From: an uncultured Paracoccaceae bacterium
GTDB lineage: Bacteria > Pseudomonadota > Alphaproteobacteria > Rhodobacterales > Rhodobacteraceae
Reading direction: 5' to 3'
Length of the DNA: 64,000 nt
Assembly (NCBI GenBank): GCA_951812615.1
Contig: CATOSU010000003.1
Coordinates: 124,001-188,000, forward strand
Shown: piece by piece, positions 1-9,795 of the stretch
Numbering within the stretch: the first letter of the stretch is position 1
How the letters are laid out: each line of letters starts with the position of its first letter
Program-made: the position numbers and the translations under genes
The notes under the pieces: model-generated
Databases searched by the model: none
Told to the model about the DNA's origin: nothing
Seen by the model: only the letters and a program-made list of their open reading frames with translations

Positions 1-3000
1 CCCGAGGCCGGCGGACCCTTTACGGTTCAGACTTTTGACGCGGCCAACGGATCGGTCACGGTTGTCACCGATTTTGTCGATCTGCCGGTTGCTGTTTCCG
101 GGCAGGATTTCTGGTCCGTCGATCAGGTGGATACCGAGGAAAAGAACCTCGCGCTCAGCCTTCTTGGCGGTCGCGAGACGCCGAATGACGTGACAATGGC
201 GGTGTTTGACGGGAACGGCGACGCCGTGCCGCTGGACATGCCGCCGCGGCTGGCGCTGGATCCGTCGCGTCCGCTGGCACAGGCAACCGCGCAACCGCTG
301 GCGGATTGCCGGTCGGTGGCGTTTGACGCAAGCCCGACACGCGGACGCATCCCGCTGAGCTTTTTGTGGGATTTCGGTGATGGCGCAACCTCGCCCGAGC
401 CGGTGATCGCGCACCGCTATACCGATCCGGGCCGCTACACCGCGCGTGTTGAAGTGCTGGAAAGCGGCAACCGCCCGGGCCGTGGCGATGCGATGGAACT
501 GCCGGTGCATGTGCGCAACGCGCCGGTTGCGGTGCCCGGCGACGACATCGTCGTGGCGCCGGGTCAGGTGCTGACGTTTGACGGCACGCGGTCGATCCCG
601 TCGGACAGCCCGATCGTGCGGTACCGCTGGTCGTTTGGCGACGGCAGCTCGGCCCAGGGCGCGATGACACAGAAAGCCTATGGCGCGCCGGGGAAATACC
701 GGGCGGTGCTGCGGGTTGAAGATGACAGTGCCCATCCCTGCTATTTCGGGGTCGAGACCCGGCGGGTGATGGTGAACTTCCCGCCGGTGGCAGAAGCCGG
801 CACCAACCAGACCGGAATCGTCGGCCAGACGCTGAGCTTTGGCGGCACTGTATCTTATGATGTTGACGGCCAGATCCAGCGCTATCAGTGGGACATGGGG
901 GACGGAACCCAGCTTGACGGCGCGTCCGTGGCCCATGCGTACCGGCAGTCTGGTCAGTACCGGGTCATGCTGACGGTGACCGATGACAGCGGCGTGGCGA
1001 ACAGCACCGCCCGCGATTTCATGCAGGTCGACGTCAACTCGCCGCCGGTGCCCCGTTTCACCATTCCGCCGCGCCCGTTGGCGGTGTCCGAGCTGGGGAC
1101 GCTGAACGCCACCGGGTCGACGGATGATGACGGTCAGATCATTTCCTATCTGTGGGATTTCGGTGATGGCGCCACGGCCGAGGGTGAAGTGGTCAATTAT
1201 GCGTGGACCCGGCCCGGGATTTTCCGCGTGACGCTGACCGTGATTGATGACAGCGGCACCGCGTCGGCGCTGCAGACGGCGGAAATGGACATCCGGATTG
1301 ATGCGGCCCCGGTCGCCAATGCCGGTGCGGATCAGTACGTCACCGCAACCGAGGTTACGCTGGACGGCGGCGGTTCCGTCGATACCGACGGCCGGATCAC
1401 CAGCTGGGAATGGGATTTCGGCGACGGCAACACCGGCACCGGTCAGAACATCACCCATGCCTATCAGCGGCCCGGGACCTATGAGGTGGCGCTGGTTGTC
1501 ACCGACGACAGCGGTGCGCCGCTGAACACGGACCGCGACACCATGTTCGTGTCCATCAACGAGGCGCCCATCGCCGATGCGGGCCCGCCGCAAACCGTTG
1601 CACCGGGCGAGGAATTCGTCGTGTCAGGCCGCGCCTCGATTGATCCGGACGGAACGGTTTCGGCCTATGTCTGGGATTTCCCGGATGGCAGTTCGGTTCA
1701 GGGACAGCGCGCGGCCTATGCCATCGGCGCGCCGGGTCTGCACCGTATCAAGCTGACGGTTTACGATGATTTCGAAGGCGGTGCCGCCGAGGATGAAAGT
1801 GAAGTTCTGATCACGGTCAACGCCGCGCCGACCTCGGTTGCGGGGGCAGACCGGCTGGTTGCGCCGGGTGATATCGTTGTGTTCAACGGGGCCCAGTCCT
1901 TTGACCCGGACGGCCGGCTGAGCCGGTTTTCGTGGGAGTTCGATGACCTGTCCGCGCCGATGCAGGGCATGCAGATCGAACGCGCCTATACCAGGCCCGG
2001 CGTGTATTCGGCCCAGCTGATTGTTGCGGACGATGCCGGCGTGCTGAATTCGACCGCGGTTGATGACATGACCATCCGGGTGAACCATACGCCGGTGGCC
2101 GATGCCGGGCCGGCGATCGAATCGGATCGCCTGTTCATTGAACTGGACGCGACCGGGTCCAGCGATGCCGATGGTGACAAGCTGATCTACCGCTGGGATT
2201 TCGGGGACGGATCGCCGCCGGCCTATGGGGCCAAGGTGACCCATGTGTACCCGAGATCGGGCGTCTATCCGGTGACACTGCGCGTGGATGACGGCACCGG
2301 GCTGAGCAATGCGACCGCTGTTGCCGCCACCCGCGTTAACATCAATTCCCGCCCGATGGCGAATGCCGGCGGCAACCGCGATGTGTGTTCGGGTGAGCCG
2401 ATCCTGTTTGACGCTTCGGACAGCGTGGATCCCGATGGCGGTCTGCTGCTGTATGCCTGGAATTTCGGGGATGGCAGCTCGTCCGATCTGATCAACCCGA
2501 CCAAGACCTATGAGCGCCCCGGTGTTTACCCGGTCACGCTGAGCGTGCGGAACGAAACCGGGACCGCCCGCGGGTCCGATATCGACCGGATTGCGGCGCT
2601 GGTGCGCGAGGGTCCGATTGCCGATGCCGGCGGGGACCGCACGGTGTGTACGAACCAGCGTGTGCGCTTTGACGGGTCGAACTCGACCGATACGGACGGT
2701 GCGGTGAACGCGTTCGCCTGGACCTTCGGGGACGGCAATACCGGACGCGGTGAAGGCCCGGTTCACATCTTCAAGCGTCCCGGATCTTATTCGGTCACGC
2801 TGACCATCACGGGTGAAGCGACGGGCGCCTGCAGCCCGCTCGACACCGATACGGTCAATGTCGAGGTGGTTGCCGCGCCGGAACTGGACATTGTCGGGCC
2901 GAAACGCGCCGCGGCGGGTCTGCCGGCCTCTTTCAGGGCCACGCTGAACGATCTGCAGGGTGCGGCTGCCAGCGGGTTCACGTGGGACTTTGGCGATGGC

Positions 3001-4212
3001 AACACCGCCACGGGTGCGGACGTGACCCATACCTTTGCCGAACCGGGTGAGTACATCATCACCATGGCCACGGAACTGACCGGCGGCAACGAAGGCTGTA
3101 GCAATCTGACTGCGATTCAGCGGGTGATCGTGAACGAGGCGCCGATGGCGCTGATCGATGGCCCCGACGCGACGGCGGCAGGTCAGGCGGTCACGTATGA
3201 CGGCAGCATGTCGATGGACAATGACGGCGCCATTTCGTCCTATGTCTGGGACTTTGGCGACGGCAACGGGTCCAAGGGTGTGCTGGCCGCGCATACGTTT
3301 ACCGAACCGGGCAGCTATGACGTGACCCTGACGGTGACGGATGACGCCGGCGTCGGCAACTCGATCGTCGTGGCGACCAAGACCGTGCAGGTCAACCCGG
3401 CGCCGCGTGTCGGGCTGAAAGCGCCGGCACCGATCTGTCCGGCCGAGCCGACTCCGTGGAGTGTCGACGTGGCCGAGGGAACGACCGTCAACTGGGCCTT
3501 TGGGGACGGGGTAAATCTCAGCGGTGCCTCGGTGACGCATGCGTTTGACCGCCCGGGGCTGTATCCGGTGCTGGTACAGATGAACGATGGCCGTGGCCTG
3601 CCCAACAGCCTGCTCAGCGAAGAGGTTTACGTGCGGGTCAATTCGGCGCCGACGGCGCTGGCGGGGCCGGACCGGGTGGTCTGCCCGGGCGAGGCCGTGA
3701 CGTTCGACGCCGGCAGCTCTGGTGATCTGGACGGCGAGCTGATCGAGTATGTCTGGGAATTCAGCGACGGTGTGGTGATGGAAGGCAAGGTTGTCGACCG
3801 CGTCTTCGATACGGCGGCCGACCTGCGGGTGCGTCTGACCGTGCGTGATGACAGCGGCGCGACGCAATGTGCCACCGGCACCGACGATGCGCGCATTCTG
3901 GTCAACAGCGCGCCGGTGGTCGATGCCGGGCCGGATATCACCGTGCCGGTCGGCGGCGCCCATGATGTTGTGCGCTTTGACGCTTCGAGCGCCAGCGATG
4001 CCGATGGCCATGGCCTGCGGATCAGCTGGAACTTCGGGGACGGAACCGTGGTTGCCGGCGCGGTGGCGCGTCACCGGTTCACGACGGCGGGCGAGTACAC
4101 GGTGACCGTCCGGGCACAGGACAGCACGGGTCTGGCCTGTGGTATCGGGACCGACACGGCCACGGTCCGTGCGGTGGAACGCGAAATCGTGTCGGAACTG
4201 AAGGCCGACTAA
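1..4212 (+). CDS. Large PKD-repeat surface/secreted protein (5' end outside window)
   Basis: The frame is open from base 1, so the start and any signal peptide lie upstream; at least 1,403 residues are present. From about residue 110 to the end I count about 15 tandem units of roughly 85 residues. Each has the PKD core (W-D/N-F-G-D-G, then a Y/F-x-x-P-G-x-Y turn and a closing V-T-x-D-D-S-like strand). Units 6, 7 and 14 have degenerate cores (DFPDG, EFDDL, EFSDG). PKD domains are beta-sandwich modules of extracellular proteins, used for adhesion or as spacers in secreted enzymes. The visible part has no catalytic domain and ends in a short charged tail. A terminator-like hairpin follows directly. 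The function of the whole protein cannot be told without the missing N-terminus. Confidence 0.85.
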   Translation, partial: PEAGGPFTVQTFDAANGSVTVVTDFVDLPVAVSGQDFWSVDQVDTEEKNLALSLLGGRETPNDVTMAVFDGNGDAVPLDMPPRLALDPSRPLAQATAQPLADCRSVAFDASPTRGRIPLSFLWDFGDGATSPEPVIAHRYTDPGRYTARVEVLESGNRPGRGDAMELPVHVRNAPVAVPGDDIVVAPGQVLTFDGTRSIPSDSPIVRYRWSFGDGSSAQGAMTQKAYGAPGKYRAVLRVEDDSAHPCYFGVETRRVMVNFPPVAEAGTNQTGIVGQTLSFGGTVSYDVDGQIQRYQWDMGDGTQLDGASVAHAYRQSGQYRVMLTVTDDSGVANSTARDFMQVDVNSPPVPRFTIPPRPLAVSELGTLNATGSTDDDGQIISYLWDFGDGATAEGEVVNYAWTRPGIFRVTLTVIDDSGTASALQTAEMDIRIDAAPVANAGADQYVTATEVTLDGGGSVDTDGRITSWEWDFGDGNTGTGQNITHAYQRPGTYEVALVVTDDSGAPLNTDRDTMFVSINEAPIADAGPPQTVAPGEEFVVSGRASIDPDGTVSAYVWDFPDGSSVQGQRAAYAIGAPGLHRIKLTVYDDFEGGAAEDESEVLITVNAAPTSVAGADRLVAPGDIVVFNGAQSFDPDGRLSRFSWEFDDLSAPMQGMQIERAYTRPGVYSAQLIVADDAGVLNSTAVDDMTIRVNHTPVADAGPAIESDRLFIELDATGSSDADGDKLIYRWDFGDGSPPAYGAKVTHVYPRSGVYPVTLRVDDGTGLSNATAVAATRVNINSRPMANAGGNRDVCSGEPILFDASDSVDPDGGLLLYAWNFGDGSSSDLINPTKTYERPGVYPVTLSVRNETGTARGSDIDRIAALVREGPIADAGGDRTVCTNQRVRFDGSNSTDTDGAVNAFAWTFGDGNTGRGEGPVHIFKRPGSYSVTLTITGEATGACSPLDTDTVNVEVVAAPELDIVGPKRAAAGLPASFRATLNDLQGAAASGFTWDFGDGNTATGADVTHTFAEPGEYIITMATELTGGNEGCSNLTAIQRVIVNEAPMALIDGPDATAAGQAVTYDGSMSMDNDGAISSYVWDFGDGNGSKGVLAAHTFTEPGSYDVTLTVTDDAGVGNSIVVATKTVQVNPAPRVGLKAPAPICPAEPTPWSVDVAEGTTVNWAFGDGVNLSGASVTHAFDRPGLYPVLVQMNDGRGLPNSLLSEEVYVRVNSAPTALAGPDRVVCPGEAVTFDAGSSGDLDGELIEYVWEFSDGVVMEGKVVDRVFDTAADLRVRLTVRDDSGATQCATGTDDARILVNSAPVVDAGPDITVPVGGAHDVVRFDASSASDADGHGLRISWNFGDGTVVAGAVARHRFTTAGEYTVTVRAQDSTGLACGIGTDTATVRAVEREIVSELKAD

Positions 4213-4216
4213 GGCG

Positions 4217-4239
4217 GAGCGGGGAAAAAATCCCCGCTC
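4217..4239 (+). terminator. Hairpin terminator after the PKD gene
   Basis: Perfect 8-bp stem GAGCGGGG/CCCCGCTC with a 7-base A-rich loop, starting 4 bases after the PKD stop codon. Only a short pyrimidine stretch follows, so termination may be partial. Confidence 0.6.
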
Positions 4240-4250
4240 TTCCCCCGGTT

Positions 4251-4266
4251 TGTGATCCAGATCACT
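4251..4266. promoter_or_regulatory. CRP-type palindrome upstream of adenylate cyclase
   Basis: TGTGATCCAGATCACT contains GTGAT-N4-ATCAC and fits the CRP half-site pattern TGTGA-N6-TCACA at all but the last base. It lies 34 bases before the chosen adenylate cyclase start (4300), between the PKD terminator and the cyclase. CRP/FNR-family binding is inferred from the motif only; an FNR site would need TTGAT-N4-ATCAA, which fits less well. Confidence 0.5.
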
Positions 4267-4299
4267 TAACCTGTGTTCTGATTTGGCTACGTGTATGGA

Positions 4300-6060
4300 A
4301 TGAATCAGAGTACACAGGCGGACATGCGATTCCCGCTCCGCCTGAAATTTTTCATCTTCGCGTCACTTCTGGCAGTGGCGCCGCTTGGTATGGTTGCACA
4401 AAACCTGACCAAGCTGACGCGGGATGAGCTCAAGAGTGCGGCGAACGAAGACCTGACCACTGTGGCCGCGCAATTGCGCGAAACCTTCGACAACACGTTT
4501 CGGGGCCGGTGGCTGTCGCCGCTGATGGTGATCCGCAACGGGGTCAACAGCAATGAGTTGGGGGTTCCCCAGAAGGTATCGCTGCTGACGCTGGGCCTGC
4601 AGGAGTTGCCGGAGGTGGTTGCCTTGCAGTTGTCGGTGGAGGGGTCCGATCTTCCGATTCTGGTCACCAACGAAGCGTTTGCCTCCAAGCTGACCGAGGC
4701 CGGGCTGAACCCGGTGGAGACGCTGACGACAACGTCGCAGCTGATACAATCCATCGGCGGGACGGGGCAGTTCGGCAAGCCCATCGTCGGACAGTTGCCG
4801 CAAACCGGCGACTGGATCGCCACCATCGCGTTGCCGCTGACCACGAAGATCGCTGGCCGTCAGGTCACCTTGGCGGCCAAGATCGAATTGTCGTCGCTGG
4901 GTGAAATGGTGCGCCGGCATCCCTTTGCGCAGCGCGGCGAGATCACGGTGATTGATCAGGCCGGGCGCACTGTTCTGGGCGAAACATCGGTGCAATTGTC
5001 GGACCGGGCCATTGTCGCGGCGGCCAAGCCGCTGATCGTGGCCGGGGCGCGGGCAGATGCGCTGCAGCCCTATGTGCGGCCGGACGGCATGGCGATGCTG
5101 GGAGCGTATGCGTTTCCGGACTGGTTTCAGTGGGCGGTTGTGACTGAGCTGAGCGAGGCAAGCGCATATGCGGTCGTCAATCAGATCACCAAACAGATCC
5201 TGATCGTGGGCGCGATCGGGTTCTTCGCGGCCGCCTGTGGCGCCCTGATCTTTGCCCGGCAACTGACCCATCCGATCCTGCAGATCGGAACCGTGGCGGC
5301 GCAGGTCGGGGAGGGTGATTTTTCCGCACGGGTAAAGAACGTGCGGTCGCGGGATGAAATCGGCGATCTGGCCAAGCGGTTCAATGCCATGATCGCGCAG
5401 CTGGCCGAGCGGCTGGAACTGATGAAGTTCGTGTCCCGCGGCACGATGAGCGCGATCCAGAGGGCGGATCAGGACGGTATGCACCGGGGCGGAGAACGGC
5501 GCCGTGTTTCGGTGATTTTCACCGACATCCGCGGCTATACCGAGTTTTCCGAACGGGTTCCGCCGGAAGTGGTGATTGAGGCCCTGAACCAGTATTTCGA
5601 CGTGCAGACCGATATCGTCGAAGAACATGGCGGGGATGTCGACAAGTTCGTCGGTGACGCGCTGGTTGCCGTGTTTGAGGGTGACAACATGGAGGCGCGG
5701 GCGGTGTCCTGCAGCGTCGGCATTGCCGAGGCGATGGCCGGGTTGCTGGAGAAATACCCCGAATACAACCTGCATGTCGGCATCGGCGTCGCCTCGGGCG
5801 AGGTGGTGATGGGGGCAATGGGCGCCCGCGAACGGATGGATTTCACCGTTCTGGGGTCGACCGTCAACCTGTCGGCGCGGCTGTGCAGCAAGGCGGATCC
5901 GGGGGAGGTTCTGCTGGATCAGGCGACGCGGGATGCAGCTGCGGGGCTGGCGGATGTCCGGTTTTCGGCGATGGAGCCGATCCCGCTCAAGGGCTATGCC
6001 GATCCGGTTCCGAACTATTCGGCCGGTCGGGCCGAGGCGAGCAAATCCGCGTCTGCCTGA
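4300..6060 (+). CDS. Membrane class III adenylate cyclase with HAMP domain
   Basis: Makes cAMP from ATP at the inner membrane in response to a periplasmic cue. Order of parts (586 aa from ATG 4300): a transmembrane helix near residues 14-33; a periplasmic sensor region of about 260 residues, Cache-like in layout; a second helix near 297-318; a HAMP linker near 315-368; and a class III cyclase domain near 400-575. Visible motifs are the metal-binding FTDIRGYT, DKFVGDALVAVF with the purine-specifying Lys, and FTVLGSTVNLSARL. In the last, Thr replaces the usual Asp, as in bacterial class IIIb enzymes. In-frame alternative starts are GTG 4291 and ATG 4324; none has a strong Shine-Dalgarno sequence. 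Neighbours include a CRP-type palindrome upstream and a cNMP-binding fusion gene downstream. Confidence 0.88.
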   Translation: MNQSTQADMRFPLRLKFFIFASLLAVAPLGMVAQNLTKLTRDELKSAANEDLTTVAAQLRETFDNTFRGRWLSPLMVIRNGVNSNELGVPQKVSLLTLGLQELPEVVALQLSVEGSDLPILVTNEAFASKLTEAGLNPVETLTTTSQLIQSIGGTGQFGKPIVGQLPQTGDWIATIALPLTTKIAGRQVTLAAKIELSSLGEMVRRHPFAQRGEITVIDQAGRTVLGETSVQLSDRAIVAAAKPLIVAGARADALQPYVRPDGMAMLGAYAFPDWFQWAVVTELSEASAYAVVNQITKQILIVGAIGFFAAACGALIFARQLTHPILQIGTVAAQVGEGDFSARVKNVRSRDEIGDLAKRFNAMIAQLAERLELMKFVSRGTMSAIQRADQDGMHRGGERRRVSVIFTDIRGYTEFSERVPPEVVIEALNQYFDVQTDIVEEHGGDVDKFVGDALVAVFEGDNMEARAVSCSVGIAEAMAGLLEKYPEYNLHVGIGVASGEVVMGAMGARERMDFTVLGSTVNLSARLCSKADPGEVLLDQATRDAAAGLADVRFSAMEPIPLKGYADPVPNYSAGRAEASKSASA

Positions 6061-6066
6061 GACCGG

Positions 6067-6444
6067 TCAGGTCCACAAAACCCAGATCCAGACGATCGCG
6101 ACATAGGTCAGCTGATGCAGGAACTGGTCAAAGCCTGCCGCACGCCAGAATGCCGCCTGATCGGGCGCGAGTTTTTTGCGATCCGAGTAGCTGGCTTTCC
6201 AGTAGTCGATATGGAAGTGGACAAACCATTCGCCGACGACCAGCACCAGCAGCGGCAGAAACGGCGTGCCCACAAGCAACAAAACGATTGCGGTACCTGC
6301 CGCGTGAACCCCGGCATGCTGGGCCCGGCCTGAATGCATGTACTGGCCGCGCCCGGCCAGCATCTTGGGTGTCTGGAGAAAATAGTCGGCGAACATGTGC
6401 TTGATCTGAAACAGAATAAGCAGCACAAACAGGGTTGAAATCAT
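6067..6444 (-). CDS. DUF3307 family membrane protein
   Basis: Small integral membrane protein (125 aa) with about three hydrophobic segments. It carries His/Asp residues typical of DUF3307 (H-M-F-A-D-Y near residue 16-21, F-H-I-D-Y-W-K near 77-83, F-L-H-Q near 107-110). DUF3307 has no assigned biochemical role. It ends 6 bases from the adenylate cyclase stop on the opposite strand (convergent) and has a plausible AAGGA just before its ATG. Whether it is linked to the flanking cyclic-nucleotide genes is unknown. Confidence 0.75.
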   Translation of the reverse strand: MISTLFVLLILFQIKHMFADYFLQTPKMLAGRGQYMHSGRAQHAGVHAAGTAIVLLLVGTPFLPLLVLVVGEWFVHFHIDYWKASYSDRKKLAPDQAAFWRAAGFDQFLHQLTYVAIVWIWVLWT

Positions 6445-6654
6445 ATCCTTGACCCAGATCCCACAGATGGTTCCCCAGATCCAACTTAGGGACTAATTTC
6501 CCGACCTTCAATCGCACCTGTGAATTCTGTTGAGGGTTGTCTTATGTCAATTGCGTTGCACCAGCGTGCAGTCCGTTGCAATGATGGGGTAATTGCGAAA
6601 TCTGATCGGTGGGTTGCGGCCCGCGGGCGGGATGACTGAAATGGGGCCGGACCG

Positions 6655-9600
6655 ATAGAACGAACGCTTTTCGGATTCATCTGGAAATATTCCCGGCGGG
6701 ATCAGGTGATCCTGCTGATGGTCACGCTGACGCTGTTTCCGCTGCAATACATGACGCTGGAACTGCCCAAGCGGATCATCAACGACGCGATTGGCGCGCA
6801 GAGCTCGACCATCGATGTGATGGGCTTCGAGATCGATCAGATCACCTTCCTGATGGCGCTGTGTTTCGGTTTCCTGCTTGCGGTCGCGGCGCACGGGCTG
6901 ATGAAGATGCGCATCAACACGATGAAGGGCGTGTTGAGCGAACGGATGCTGCGCCGGTTCCGGTTTCAGCTGATTGCGCGCATCCTGCGGTTTCCGCAGC
7001 CCTATTTCGAGCGCGTCAGCCAGGGCGAGCTGGTGTCGATGGTGACCGCGGAAAGCGAACCCATGGGCGGACTGATGGGCGACGCGATCAGCCAGCCGGT
7101 GCTGCAGGCGGGGCAGATGATCACGATCCTGTCCTTCCTGTTTTTGCAAAGCTTCTGGTTCGGGCTGGCGGCGGTTGCGCTGATCCCGGTTCAGGGCTGG
7201 CTGATCCCCAAGCTGCAGCGCCGGATCAACCTGCTGAACAAGGAGCGGATCAAGCGCGTGCGGGTTCTGGCCGCCGCGATCGGTGAAAGTGCCGCCGGTG
7301 CCAGCGCGCTGCGCCTGAACGGCGGCTGGCGGTACCGCATGGCGATGATTTCGCATCAGCTGGGCACGCTGTTCGAAATCCGCTTCGATATCTACCAGAA
7401 GAAGTTCTTCATGAAGTTCATCAACAACTTCATCGGCCAGCTGACGCCGTTCTTCTTCTATCTGATCGGCGGTCTGCTGGTGCTGCAGGGGTCGGTGTCG
7501 CTGGGGGCGCTGGTGGCTGCGCTGGCCGCGTACAAGGATCTGTCGTCGCCCTGGAAAGAGCTGCTGACCTATTACAACCAGACGCAGGACATGTCGGTGC
7601 GCTGGGAGATCATCATCGAACGCTTCGCACCGGCCGGCATGATGGATGATGAGCTGTTTGAAGGCGATCCCGGGGAGATCCCGTCGCTGAAGGGCAATAT
7701 CGTGCTGGATCGTGCCAGCGTGCGCGATCTGGACGGGAACCCGGTTCTGGACGACCTGCGCGCGACCCTGCCTGCCGGTAAGATCATCGGCATCGCCGCG
7801 CCGAGCGAGGAGGACCGGCGCGCGTTTTCCGAGTTGCTGACGCGGGAGGTTCTGCCGAGCAGCGGCAGTGTCACGGTTGGCGAGCATGACCTGAAAACCC
7901 TGCATCACGGGGTTGTCGCGGCCCGCATCGGGCGGGCCACGTCGCGTCCTCTGTTATTTCAGGGCACGTTTGGCGACAACGTCATGATGCCGCTCAAATA
8001 CCGGCCGCTGGGCGATGCGGAGGATCAGAGGTTCTTTGACGAGGCGCAACGCGCCGGCAACAGCGCGGATCCCTATGACACGCAATGGGTCGACCCCGGG
8101 ATTGCCGGTCTGACCGACGAGGGCGAGGTGCGCGGCTGGTGGCTGCGTCTGATCGAAGGCATGGGATCGGGCAGCGCGCTGTTCCGGCGCGGGCTGGAAC
8201 AGAAGTTCGACGCTGATATGCATCCGGTTCTGGCGGAAAAGTTGGTCGCGCTGCGGCCGAAAATGCAGTAGGCGGTGGAAGAGGCGGACCTGCGCAAGAC
8301 GGCCTATCTGTTCCTGCCGGATCAGTACAACCCGGCCGTTCCGGTTGCCGAAAACCTGTTATTTGCCACGCCCTGTGAACCGATCACGCAGGAATTGCTG
8401 GCCGGGCAGACCGAGTTCATTGAAAAGCTGCGGGAACTGAAGCTGGACGAGGATCTGGTGGCGCTGTCGCGCGAAGTGGTCGATTTGTTACGTCAGATCT
8501 TTGGTCTGGACGGCACCGACCATCCGCTGTTCCGCAACCTTGGGCTGGAACCGGCAATTTTCGAAAGCGCCGTGGAGCTGGTTGAAAAGACCCGCGAGAA
8601 GGGTGCGGCGGGTCTGGATCAGGACGAGATGGCAACGCTGCTGACCGTGCCGTTCCGGATCTCGGCCCAGGATATCGGGCCGGCCTTTACCGATGAAATG
8701 AAGGCCCGGATCATCGAGCTGCGGCAGAGCCACCGCGAGGATCTGCTGGCGGTGCTGGGTGCGCTGTTCGAACCGCTGGATATCGCGACCTTCTCGCCGG
8801 GGCTGACGGTGATGGAAAACGCGCTGTTCGGGAAGATCTCGGGCGATGCCGGGGGACGGGCTGACGAGCTGCGCAAGCTGATCGGCGACGTGTTGGTGGA
8901 AGAGGGCGCGCAGCAGCTGGTGATCGAGCTGATCTATGATGTGCCGATCGCGTTGAGCGGGGCCAATTTGCCCGGTGTGTTTGCCGAGCCGTTGTCATTC
9001 ACCCGGGCGACGATCAAGCGGCCCGATATCCTGATCCTGGATCAGGCGCTGGCCAGCTATGATGCGGAAACCCGCGCGTCCGTGCAGCGGAACCTGCGGG
9101 AGCTGCTGCCGGAGACGACGATCATCTACCTGCAGGATGCGTTCGAGGACGAGGACGTGTTCGATGTCACCTTCGAGCTGCAGCAGGGCCGCATCGTCAG
9201 CGACGAGGCGCATGTTCAGGCCGAGGCGGACAATGCGGCGGGGGCCGATCTGGCGCGCAAGGTGCGGGCGCTGGAACAGACCGACATGTTCTCGAAGCTG
9301 AACCGCAAGCAGCTGCGGCTGCTGGCCTTCGGGGCGCGGTGGTATTCGGCACAGCCGGGCGAGGTGGTGTTCCACAAGGGTGATGAGCCCAAGGACGGGG
9401 CCTATATGGTGCTGGAACGCGAGGCAGCGCTGACCCTGCCCAAGGAGGACGATGCCGACGTGCTGATCGCCACGGTCGGGCCGGGGACGCTGGTGGGCGA
9501 GCTGGGCCTGATCAAGAACGAACCGCGGGCGCTGACGATGACGGCTGTGGGTGAGCTGGAATGCCTGCGCATCGGGGCCGAGGAATTCCTGGCCGTGGTC

Positions 9601-9663
9601 GAGAATGACGCGGCAACCGCGTTCAAGCTGTTGCAGGTTGTGGCGGGCTACGTGTCGAACTGA
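6655..9663 (+). pseudogene. ABC-transporter-like/cNMP-binding fusion, split by an in-frame amber codon
   Basis: One reading frame runs from 6640 to 9663, broken only by TAG at 8269-8271. The first part (to 8268) has an ABC exporter-type membrane domain (about residues 15-310) and the start of a nucleotide-binding domain. The part after the TAG completes that domain and adds a cNMP-binding fold over the last 120 residues (R-x-F/Y-x-P-G-E core, GELGLI-like turn). Homology-like sequence (ERTLFGFIWKYSRRDQ) begins at 6658, before the first conventional start (GTG 6706). The only codon available at the expected N-terminus is ATA 6655, after an upstream TGA. The ABC motifs are non-canonical: no GKS/T Walker A, ILDQ in place of ILDE, and no recognisable LSGGQ or H-loop. 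TAG ends other genes here (the SDR and xerC), so readthrough is unlikely. Decay or a sequence error are the main explanations. Confidence 0.7.
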
Positions 9664-9734
9664 TTTTGGCCGAACTGATTTTACGGTGCGCCTGCCGGCG
9701 CGCAGGGGGCATTTGCGTTCAGGCCACGCAGGCC

Positions 9735-9782
9735 CCGGGGGCGCTGCCCCCGGACCCCCGAGGTATTTTCAAACAGAAGAAG
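9735..9782. repeat. GC hairpin plus Rhodobacteraceae-type intergenic repeat
   Basis: CCGGGGGC-GCT-GCCCCCGG (9735-9753) is a perfect 8-bp stem. It is followed by a pyrimidine-rich link and a variant (GAGGTATTTTC then AAACAGAAGAAG) of the repeat found again at 38642 and at 62151-62206. It lies between the convergent cNMP-fusion and xylA genes, where it could serve as a two-way terminator. Confidence 0.55.
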
Positions 9783-9795
9783 AGCCGGGCCGGGA

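Noticed and set aside
1624-4074. 816-codon open frame on the minus strand across the PKD gene
   Set aside because: It is antisense to a clearly coding repeat protein, its translation is Arg/His/Gly/Ile-rich without domains, and it arises from GC-rich codon usage.
8269-8271. Amber codon read as pyrrolysine or suppressed
   Set aside because: TAG ends the SDR and xerC genes normally here, and no suppressor tRNA or pyrrolysine genes are visible.
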